Assembly (NCBI GenBank): GCA_003554945.1
Contig: PWHN01000039.1
Coordinates: 1 to 51,393 of the forward strand
DNA length: 51,393 bases
Origin: a bacterium
Lineage (GTDB): Bacteria > T1Sed10-126
Direction: 5' to 3'
Shown here: positions 42,453 through 49,384 of the stretch, piece by piece
How positions within the stretch are numbered: the first letter of the stretch is position 1
Layout of the letters: each line of letters opens with the position of its first letter
Translations under genes and position numbers: made by a program
Notes under the pieces: generated by a model
The model's database searches: none
What the model saw: only the letters and a program-made list of their open reading frames with translations
What the model was told of the DNA's origin: nothing

Positions 42453-44345
42453 TTGTCTGAAGATGCAGAACAGCTTAAATTCAAACATATTTTTGAATCC
42501 TCTCGCGATGCTATAATGCTACTCGACCGCGATGGTTTTTTTGATTGTAACGAAGCCACCCTGCGTCTGTTTGGCCTCGATTCCCGCGAAGAGTTCATTC
42601 AGTATAGTCCCGGTGAACTTTCTCCGTCGGCTCAACCTAATGGTGAGTCCTCATTTGAAGCCACTCAACAGCATATTGAGCGAGCCTTCGAGGAAGGGGA
42701 GGACTTTTTCGAGTGGACTCATCAGCGTAAAGGTGGCGAAAATTTTCCGGCGGAAGTCCAGTTGAGCCGGGTTGACCTTGAAGACCGGCCAGTGCTCCAA
42801 GCTCTTATTCGAGACATTACAGAGCGCAAGCGCCGCGAACGGAAACTTGACTCCCTGAACCAGCAGCTCGATGCCCTTAATCAGCAGCTTGAAGCCCAGA
42901 ATCAGCAGCTTCGTGCCACCGAAAAGCATCTCCAGCAGGAGATTCATGAACGCAAACGAGTTGAATCTCGCCTTAACATGATCCTCAATACTGTTTCTGA
43001 TCCGATTTTTGTCAAGGACGAAAATCACTGCTGGATAGAGGTGAATGACGCTTTCTGTGAGTTTATGGGCTATTCTCGCGATGAATTACTCGGCAAGTCT
43101 GACTACGACTTTTTTCCAAAAGAAGAGGCGGACGTCTTCTGGGAAAAGGATAATCTAGTCTTTGAAACAGGGGAGGATAATGTTAACGAGGAGTATTTTA
43201 CCGATGCTGATGGTAATCAACATATTATTTCTACAAAAAAGTCGCTTTTCACGGTTCCGGGTACGGGAGAAAAAATTCTGGTTGGTGTGATCCGTGATAT
43301 TACAGAATACAAAAAGGCCAAGAAACAGATTGAAAAGGAAAAAGAATATACCGAACGAATTATCAGGAATTTTTTGGATACTTTAATTGCCACCGATACT
43401 GATGGAAATATAACAAAAATAAACGAGGCAACAGTAGAGTTGCTGGGCTACAGTGAAGAGGACCTCATTGGTGAACCTGTCACCAAAATTTTTGCTCCCG
43501 GGGAGGCTTCTTTGATAGAGAGGTTCTTTTCCGACCGAATTAATGGTCGTTGGAATAGTGGTAACCTCCGGAATCTTGATCTTCATTATCAGACCAGCGA
43601 CGGCGAACTTATCCCCATGTCTTTTAACATTTCAATTATAAGAGACGACAACGGTAAACTTCGCGGTATTGTTGCCGGAGCCAAGGATATCAGTGCTCTG
43701 AAAGAGGTTCAGGAGGAGCTGGGAAACCAGTTGCAAGAGAAGAAAACACTCCTTCGAGAAGTCCATCACCGGGTGAAAAATAATCTCTTCACAATGATAA
43801 GTTTTCTGGAAATGGAGCTGATGCTTTCTGAGTCTGAGGAGACAAGATCTGTCCTTGAAGTAGCAATCAACCGGCTCCATACTATGGCCCTGATTCATCA
43901 GCACATCTATTCCCGGGAAGATATCACTTCATTGAGCTTCAGTGATTTTTTAAAGGAACTCTGTGAAGAAATTATCTCTACTCTACGTGACCCCGGGACT
44001 CAGATTGAATTCGATTTTGATATTGACGAAATGGATTTAACTCTTGACCAGGTAATTCCCTGCGGTCTGGCTATTAACGAACTGTTAACTAATGCTGTAA
44101 GCCACGGTTTTGAAGGCCGAGAAAACGGTAAAATGGAAGTCGTTTTTAAAAAAATAAGGGAGACCGCAGAGCTGATTGTTCGCGACGACGGCCGGGGTTT
44201 GCCTTCTGGTTTTAACCTGAATGACGACGCCTCGCTCGGATTGAGGCTTGTTAAATCCATAGTAGAAAATCAGCTCGATGGAAGCCTCGACTTTAGTTCA
44301 CACGAAAAAACAGAATTTAAAATCAACTTTTCCCTCGTACTTTGA
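42453..44345 (+). CDS. PAS-domain sensor histidine kinase, HisKA_2 type
   Basis: A 630-residue cytoplasmic kinase with no clear membrane helix. It has PAS domains at about 10-125, 165-285 and 295-420, with a coiled coil between the first two (QQLDALNQQLEAQNQQL). The phosphoacceptor is H438 or H439 in REVHHRVKNNLFTMISFLE, followed by a HATPase domain with GLAINELLTNAVSHGF and DDGRGLPSG. This HisKA_2/HWE-like form often signals stress or light. TTG 42453 lies behind GGGAGGGAATAATT. No response regulator is adjacent, so its partner is unknown. Its start overlaps no other gene. Confidence 0.9.
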   Translation: MSEDAEQLKFKHIFESSRDAIMLLDRDGFFDCNEATLRLFGLDSREEFIQYSPGELSPSAQPNGESSFEATQQHIERAFEEGEDFFEWTHQRKGGENFPAEVQLSRVDLEDRPVLQALIRDITERKRRERKLDSLNQQLDALNQQLEAQNQQLRATEKHLQQEIHERKRVESRLNMILNTVSDPIFVKDENHCWIEVNDAFCEFMGYSRDELLGKSDYDFFPKEEADVFWEKDNLVFETGEDNVNEEYFTDADGNQHIISTKKSLFTVPGTGEKILVGVIRDITEYKKAKKQIEKEKEYTERIIRNFLDTLIATDTDGNITKINEATVELLGYSEEDLIGEPVTKIFAPGEASLIERFFSDRINGRWNSGNLRNLDLHYQTSDGELIPMSFNISIIRDDNGKLRGIVAGAKDISALKEVQEELGNQLQEKKTLLREVHHRVKNNLFTMISFLEMELMLSESEETRSVLEVAINRLHTMALIHQHIYSREDITSLSFSDFLKELCEEIISTLRDPGTQIEFDFDIDEMDLTLDQVIPCGLAINELLTNAVSHGFEGRENGKMEVVFKKIRETAELIVRDDGRGLPSGFNLNDDASLGLRLVKSIVENQLDGSLDFSSHEKTEFKINFSLVL

Positions 44346-44611
44346 ATTATTTACTTATTTTTGTCATTTCCCTTTTTCGTGATCAAATCTTACTGGAAAA
44401 AGTCATTGTCCTATTTCTCCTTTTTGAAAGAAAAGTCGTCTTAATAGCAGACATGAGAGGGGACGGCAGAGCGTTCCGAATTATTTTGCTTGCCGGGGAT
44501 TCTGCTTTGCAATGGCTGTGGGGTTAGTTATTATGAAGATAAGTGAAACGGTAAAATATAAAAGGGAAACTAACCTGTAGCAGGTGGTATATAGCCAAGG
44601 GAGGTTTTATT
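44346..44611. other. 266-bp AT-rich gap, no gene supported
   Basis: The gap between the kinase and the small membrane protein contains AT-rich sequence with no palindrome of the A, B or C kinds. A short reading frame at 44342-44527 lacks a ribosome binding site and family resemblance. CCAAGGGAGG at about 44596-44605 serves the next gene. No convincing promoter was found. Confidence 0.5.
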
Positions 44612-44977
44612 ATGTGGGTACTGTTTGGTGTGGCAATAATGGCACTTTTAATCCTGGGGCTTGTTTATTTTGACATGAGCTCCGAGGAGGTCTCGCCAGT
44701 TTTGCGTATCCTGGCACCAGTCTTAATTGCAGCCAGCCCTGTAGTTATGATGTGGGACGTGATACTGGCTAATATCGGGCCCGACCCGATGGCATTTCTG
44801 GGCCAAACGCAGTATCGTATTCTTGGTTTCTTAGCACTGTTGATCGGCATGATTCTGTGGAAATACGGCTCTGAAATAAAGTTTCAGCTACCTCAGGAGC
44901 CTGAACCGGCTGCCCAGGAAGTTACCACTGGTGACCGTTCACCTGACGTTTCACCCCCGGCTGATTCAGACGAGTAG
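44612..44977 (+). CDS. Small membrane protein of unknown function
   Basis: A 121-residue protein with two or three hydrophobic helices (about 2-22, 30-48 and 70-88) followed by a Pro/Glu-rich acidic tail (QEPEPAAQE and SPPADSDE). The ATG has an excellent GGGAGG 8 bases upstream. I do not recognise a family. It stands alone between the PAS kinase and a MazG-like gene. Confidence 0.55.
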   Translation: MWVLFGVAIMALLILGLVYFDMSSEEVSPVLRILAPVLIAASPVVMMWDVILANIGPDPMAFLGQTQYRILGFLALLIGMILWKYGSEIKFQLPQEPEPAAQEVTTGDRSPDVSPPADSDE

Positions 44978-45077
44978 CTGAGGTCTGCTGAAAAAGGGCA
45001 TGTTTAATTGGATGTGGGTCTGTTGCGGTGTTCTGTGCAGGTTGATATCAAAATAAAATAGAGGAGGCCTGGTCGGG

Positions 45078-45398
45078 ATGACGGCGGCTGAGAACTACGA
45101 TAAGTTGATACGCGATCGAATTCCAGAGCTAATTGAATCTTCGGGCAAAGAGTGTACAGTTCGTGAGCTCGAGGGCGACGAATATTCTCAGAAACTAAAG
45201 CAAAAATTGCTGGAAGAAGTGAAGGAATATCTTGAGTCGGGAAAATTTGAGGAAATTGTTGATATTTTTGAAGTGCTGCGTTATCTTGTTAAAGCTCACG
45301 ATAAAACAATAGAAGAGCTGGAAGAGCTCCGACAGGATAAAAAAGAAAAACGTGGTGGTTTTGAGAAGGGGCTCTTGCTTCAAGAAGTCAGGGGATAG
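45078..45398 (+). CDS. MazG-like / phosphoribosyl-ATP pyrophosphohydrolase-like protein
   Basis: A 106-residue alpha-helical protein starting NYDKLIRDRIPELIESSGKE, then LKQKLLEEVKEYLESGKFEEIVDIFEVLRYLV, where acidic residues would bind magnesium. This is the pattern of the small all-alpha NTP pyrophosphatase (YxKLVRDxIPE) family, thought to clean up non-canonical nucleotides. ATG 45078 follows GAGGAGGCCTGGTCGGG. The end is Lys/Glu-rich. It has no partner gene in an obvious operon. Confidence 0.82.
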   Translation: MTAAENYDKLIRDRIPELIESSGKECTVRELEGDEYSQKLKQKLLEEVKEYLESGKFEEIVDIFEVLRYLVKAHDKTIEELEELRQDKKEKRGGFEKGLLLQEVRG

Positions 45399-45481
45399 GG
45401 GGTGTTTGTTTGAAATTTGGATCAAACGGTGATAACGATGGAGAAAATATTATCCATAGATTCTATTAACATTATAAATTA

Positions 45482-46993
45482 GTGCAGTTATTGTCGATTC
45501 TATCCACGCGGTTTATTTCCTCGCGCACGATGCGTGTTTTTATTCTGGCACTTCTGCCGCTGGCCGGTTTCAGTTTTGTTCTTTTCGGCCCACCGGCCGT
45601 GTCTCTAACCCTGTTTTCAGTTGCCGGCGTATTGATTGCCGAATTGATTTACTGTGTGCTGGCTGAAAAAAAAATATCACTAACGGATGGCAGCGCTTTA
45701 ATTACCGGCCTGCTGCTTGCCTTCAGTCTCCCGCCCGCTTTTCCCCCACTTCCGGCAGCCCTGGCCGGAGGACTGGCTCTGGTGCTGGTAAAACTGCTGG
45801 CGGGCGGTTTTGGCCAAAATTTACTGAATCCCGCCCTTGCTGCCCGGCTTCTACTTCATTTGCTCTATCCCGAGCGAATATTTGAATGGTCCCGCCCATT
45901 TGCTTACCTGGCCGCCGAGGCCGGTGCCGTAACCGCCGCCACTCCGATTAGCGGTCTGTTGGCGGGCCGCGAAGCAATTTCGATTTCTCCGCTACTTTTA
46001 GGGTTCACCCCGGGCTGCATAGCCGAAACCTCTATTTTGCTGATAGCCCTGCTGGGACTGGCCTTAATACTTACCGGTTGCTTGAGCTGGAGACAGCCTT
46101 TATCTGTTCTTGTTGGAGCGGTTATTACAGCTCTTGTTTTGACTGCGTTCGCTATCTCCACAATTGGCTTTTTTCACCATCTTTTCTCCGGCGGCCTGTT
46201 CCTGGGCGCTTTTTTCTATGCAACCGATCCGGTTACTTCTCCCCGCGGAAAGTGGGGAAAAACGGTTTATGGTTTGCTCATTGGAGCATCTGTGGTGATA
46301 ATACGGGAGTTCACTATTTTCCCCGGGGGCACGATGTTTGCTATACTGCTCTTTAATCCTCTTGTCCCGGTCTTTAACTGGATAGAAAAAGGACGGGGAC
46401 TGAGTCGACTGAATCCGCTCCGGCGACCACTGACAATTTTAATAACGGCCCTCTTCGTGGGGCTAAATATCTTTGCCCTGTTTGGCGGCGAACTGGATCC
46501 CGCCCGCTTTGTCTATATAGTTGAGGAGCCAGAACCGGTTTTTGTGGAGGACGTAACTCGCGAAAAATTAACCACATACGGGGACCGTGATTTGCCTATT
46601 TACCGGGCCCTGGACGCTGAGGGAGAGTTTTCACACTATGAGTTTGAGGCAGTTGGGCCCGGCTTTGTAGGTGAGGCTAAGGTGCGGGTCAGGATAGCTC
46701 CTGACCTGCAAGAGCTGGGGGGAATTGATATATTAGAATCAGGAGCGACCGGCGAGTGGGAACAGCGAGTAACCGAATACGTTGAAGAACCGGATAACTG
46801 GGAGGAATATGCGTTCAAGAACTGGTTTGTCGGGCTGAATCCTCACCCCGAGATCGAATTGTTGGAGGAGGGACCGGTTGAACAGGACAACCAGGTGGTA
46901 ACGGCGACCGGCGCCACGATATCGTCGCGTGGTATTGTTCAGGCGATAAACGAGGCGCTGCCGGAAGTTAAAGATAAACTTACTGAAAGGTAG
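45482..46993 (+). CDS. RnfD-RnfG fusion protein
   Basis: A 503-residue membrane protein joining two Rnf subunits. Residues about 15-330 are RnfD/NqrB-like, with about nine helices, NPALAARLLL, and the expected flavin threonine T154 in GAVTAATPIS. FYATDPVTSPRGKWGKTVYG is also typical. Residues about 335-503 are RnfG-like, ending with TATGATISSRGIVQAINEAL, where T479 would carry FMN. Both sites deviate from the D-x-x-[ST]-G-A-T recognition pattern of the flavin transferase (Asp replaced by Gly and Val; Gly by Ala in the first). RnfA, B, C and E are not in the window. GTG 45482 has no clear ribosome binding site; ATG 45530 is an alternative. Function may be membrane-coupled electron transfer. 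Confidence 0.82.
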   Translation: MQLLSILSTRFISSRTMRVFILALLPLAGFSFVLFGPPAVSLTLFSVAGVLIAELIYCVLAEKKISLTDGSALITGLLLAFSLPPAFPPLPAALAGGLALVLVKLLAGGFGQNLLNPALAARLLLHLLYPERIFEWSRPFAYLAAEAGAVTAATPISGLLAGREAISISPLLLGFTPGCIAETSILLIALLGLALILTGCLSWRQPLSVLVGAVITALVLTAFAISTIGFFHHLFSGGLFLGAFFYATDPVTSPRGKWGKTVYGLLIGASVVIIREFTIFPGGTMFAILLFNPLVPVFNWIEKGRGLSRLNPLRRPLTILITALFVGLNIFALFGGELDPARFVYIVEEPEPVFVEDVTREKLTTYGDRDLPIYRALDAEGEFSHYEFEAVGPGFVGEAKVRVRIAPDLQELGGIDILESGATGEWEQRVTEYVEEPDNWEEYAFKNWFVGLNPHPEIELLEEGPVEQDNQVVTATGATISSRGIVQAINEALPEVKDKLTER

Positions 46994-47147
46994 AACCTTT
47001 CAGCCGCCCCGTCATTGCGGGCTACGACCCGCAATCCATCTTTACAACCCCCATTGTCTTTCCCCCCTTCAAGGGGGGATAGTCTTGAACGATGACCGTT
47101 TAAAATTCAATGAAGTTAGAAGATTTTTACCAAGAGGAGTGATTTGG
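46994..47147. repeat. B- and C-type palindromes after the RnfDG gene
   Basis: A B palindrome in the inverted order (ATTGCGGG 47014-47021, CCCGCAAT 47028-47035, followed by CCATCTTTAC) is followed by a C palindrome (TCCCCCC 47061-47067, GGGGGGA 47073-47079). The AACCTTTCAGCCG word at 46994-47006 resembles the outer arm at 31288. AGAGGAG (47133-47139) is the ribosome binding site of the next gene. Confidence 0.72.
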
Positions 47148-47621
47148 ATGAGTGAAGTCCAGGTGACGGTAATTGGAAGCAGTCAGCCTGACGAAAGAAC
47201 CGCGGAGCTGGCTTACCGGGTGGGGGAGCTACTCGCCGAAAGTGGTGCTACCGTTGTTTCCGGCGGCCGCGGCGGGGTTATGCGCGAAGTCTGCCGTGGG
47301 GTTAAGGAGAATGGCGGTGGTTTGACGGTGGGGATACTGATGGGCAAAACAGCCACGGATGCGAATGAATTTTTAGACGTTATTATTCCCACCGGACTGT
47401 CGGAAGCGCGGAACCTCCCCAATGTCCTGGCGGGACAGGCAGTTATTGCAGTCGGTGGGGCCGAGGGAACTCTGTCTGAAATCGCTTTCGCTATTAAAAA
47501 CGGTCGTCCGCTTTTTGGCGTTAAAACCTGGGAACACCCCCGGTTTGAATTCCCGGCCGACCTGACTCCCGAGGAAGCCGTCAAAGGCGCACTGCAGGCT
47601 GCTCGCCAGCGAAGCCTATAA
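47148..47621 (+). CDS. LOG-family/TIGR00725-type Rossmann protein
   Basis: A 157-residue protein of the DprA/LOG-like Rossmann family, TIGR00725 branch. It has VTVIGSSQPDERTAELAYRV, VVSGGRGGVMREVCRG (the GGRxGVM site) and VIAVGGAEGTLSEIAFA (GG-xGT-xE), the nucleotide-binding marks. ATG 47148 is preferred because AGAGGAG (47133-47139) lies 8 bases upstream. Related LOG enzymes make cytokinin nucleobases from AMP derivatives; the bacterial TIGR00725 branch has no confirmed reaction. Confidence 0.88.
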   Translation: MSEVQVTVIGSSQPDERTAELAYRVGELLAESGATVVSGGRGGVMREVCRGVKENGGGLTVGILMGKTATDANEFLDVIIPTGLSEARNLPNVLAGQAVIAVGGAEGTLSEIAFAIKNGRPLFGVKTWEHPRFEFPADLTPEEAVKGALQAARQRSL

Positions 47622-47712
47622 ATTTTTCCGAAAAACTTGTAAAATTTATTATGCAAAAAAACTTTTTCCTATCAAAAACGTAAGCAATTTTATCTACCGA
47701 GGAGGCAAAAGT

Positions 47713-48003
47713 GTGAGTCTCGATGAGGATAAGCGACTTGAAGCTGTGATTTCCGGACGTGTGCAGGGAGTTGGATTTCGTTACTTTACGACCCGGTGTG
47801 CCGACTCAATTGGCGGAATAACCGGCTGGGTAAAAAATGAACCGGACGGTACCGTTAAGCTGGTTGCTGAAGGTGCCGCTAAAAATCTGGAACAGTTGCT
47901 AAAGAAAGTGCAGAAAGGGCCAACCAGCGCCCGGGTTAGCAACGTAGATCTCAAATGGAAACAGGCTAAAAACGATTTTGATTCTTTTGGCGTCAGGTAT
48001 TAA
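47713..48003 (+). CDS. acyP: Acylphosphatase
   Basis: A 96-residue acylphosphatase with the catalytic Arg in GRVQGVGFRYFT and the catalytic Asn in GWVKNEPDGTVKLVAEG. The C-terminal half follows the normal fold. It hydrolyses carboxyl-phosphate bonds such as acetyl phosphate and 1,3-bisphosphoglycerate. GTG 47713 follows GAGGAGGCAAAAGT. It lies upstream of yebC with an 18-bp gap. Confidence 0.93.
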   Translation: MSLDEDKRLEAVISGRVQGVGFRYFTTRCADSIGGITGWVKNEPDGTVKLVAEGAAKNLEQLLKKVQKGPTSARVSNVDLKWKQAKNDFDSFGVRY

Positions 48004-48021
48004 TATATTTAGGTGATCAAG

Positions 48022-48780
48022 TTGGCTGGACATTCTAAGTGGTCGAATATTAAGCATCGAAAAGAAAAGCAAGATAAGAAAAAGGGCAAGTTGTTTGGGA
48101 AATTTGCCCGGCGAATTATATCTGCAGCGCGGCGGGGCGGTGGAGACCCGGAAAAAAATACGGAACTCCGGAATATAATCGAACGCGCCCATGATCACGA
48201 CATGCCCAAGGAAAACATTGAGCGGGCGATTAAGAAGGGGACCGGGGATTTACCCGGCGTAGAATACGAGGATTATGTCTACGAAGGCTACGGACCCGGG
48301 GGAGTAGCGGTGATTGTCGAAGTTACCACGGACAATAAAAACCGCACTATTGCACAGATCCGTAAAATTTTTGACGAACACGAAGGTAACGTCGGCGAAC
48401 GCGGATGCGTCTCCTACCTTTTTGATAAAAAAGGCTACATAACAGTGAATCAGCAGCAGATTGATGAACTGGAGCTTTTTGAGCTGGTTGTCGAAGCGGG
48501 GGCTGAAGATATCGACCAAAATGACAGCGGTTTTTATGAAATTTTTACCAACGTTGAAAATTTTTCTGATGTTAAAAATCGCCTGGATGAAGAAGATATC
48601 GAGACAGATGTCGCCGGGATCACGAGGATCCCGTCAACCACGGTTCCTGTGAAAAATAATTGTGGCGAACAGGTGCTCAAACTCCTCGAAGAGTTGGACG
48701 ATCACGAGGATGTGCAGGAAGTTTACAGCAATTTTGAAATGGATGACCGGGCTCTGGAAAAAGTAGAGGCGGCGAATTAG
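48022..48780 (+). CDS. yebC: YebC/PmpR-family transcription factor
   Basis: A 252-residue protein. TTG 48022 is chosen because the protein then begins MAGHSKWSNIKHRKEKQD, the universal YebC start; AGGTGATC just upstream serves as ribosome binding site. RRGGGDPEKNTELR, YEGYGPGGVAVIVEVTTDNK and GERGCVSYLFDKKG are conserved. YebC proteins act as transcription regulators in some bacteria, and in others relieve ribosome stalling at proline-rich stretches. It ends one base before ruvC, its common neighbour. Confidence 0.95.
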   Translation: MAGHSKWSNIKHRKEKQDKKKGKLFGKFARRIISAARRGGGDPEKNTELRNIIERAHDHDMPKENIERAIKKGTGDLPGVEYEDYVYEGYGPGGVAVIVEVTTDNKNRTIAQIRKIFDEHEGNVGERGCVSYLFDKKGYITVNQQQIDELELFELVVEAGAEDIDQNDSGFYEIFTNVENFSDVKNRLDEEDIETDVAGITRIPSTTVPVKNNCGEQVLKLLEELDDHEDVQEVYSNFEMDDRALEKVEAAN

Positions 48781-48781
48781 A

Positions 48782-49285
48782 ATTACCCGTATTCTGGGAC
48801 TCGATCCGGGGCTGGCGACGACGGGATATGGAGCGATAGAATATGAGCGACCTTCCCGGTCCCCGGAAGCTTTGAGTTGGGGAACAGTGCAAACAGCCAG
48901 CAGTACTGATTTTACAATCCGGTTGCGTCAGCTTCACGAAGCTGCAGAGGAGCTGGTAGAAAAATTTTCTCCCGATATTGCGGCAGTGGAAAAACTTTAT
49001 TTCAGTAAAAATGTTAAGACGGCCATAAAGGTAGGTCAGGCCCGCGGTGTTATTATGCTGGCTGTCGCTCGCAGCAACATCCAGGTGGTCGAGTATTCGC
49101 CGTTAAAAATTAAGAAGACAATCACCGGTAGCGGTAAAGCCGACAAGAAAGCGATGCAAAAGATGCTTCGTGACGAGCTTGGGTTGGGGCAGCCACCGCA
49201 GCCGGACGATGCGGCCGACGCCCTCGCTGTCGCCTACTGTCACCAGGTGATTGCCAGGTTCGAAAGTAAAATTCCTGAAAATTAA
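48782..49285 (+). CDS. ruvC: Holliday junction resolvase RuvC
   Basis: About 167 residues. The conserved start RILGLDPGLATTGYGAIEY holds the first catalytic Asp; VEKLYFSKNVKTA holds the catalytic Glu and QPDDAADALAVAYCH the final acid pair. It cuts four-way junctions in homologous recombination. Reading back from the RILGLDPG motif, the frame meets a stop at 48764-48766 with no ATG, GTG or TTG between. ATT 48782, which has AGAGGCGG 9 bases upstream, is my proposed start; ATT 48776 or CTG 48794 are alternatives. ruvA and ruvB, which often follow, are not present here. Confidence 0.85.
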   Translation: MTRILGLDPGLATTGYGAIEYERPSRSPEALSWGTVQTASSTDFTIRLRQLHEAAEELVEKFSPDIAAVEKLYFSKNVKTAIKVGQARGVIMLAVARSNIQVVEYSPLKIKKTITGSGKADKKAMQKMLRDELGLGQPPQPDDAADALAVAYCHQVIARFESKIPEN

Positions 49286-49384
49286 TCCCAGAGCCAACTG
49301 GTCCTTCGTCATTGCGGGGTTGACCCGCAGTCCATTTTTCCCCTTCAAGGAGGTAAAGGAGAGTGGGGATGATGGAGGTGGCTT
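49286..49384. repeat. B-type palindrome and a degenerate C copy after ruvC
   Basis: A B palindrome in inverted order (ATTGCGGG 49311-49318, then CCCGCAG with one changed base) has trailer CCATTTTT. A C-like word (CCCCTTCAAGG) follows at about 49340-49351. GGAGG at 49374-49378 is a strong ribosome binding site for TTG 49385. Confidence 0.65.

Noticed and set aside
44342-44527. 61-codon hydrophobic frame after the PAS kinase
   Set aside because: TTG start overlapping the kinase stop, no ribosome binding site and no family resemblance.
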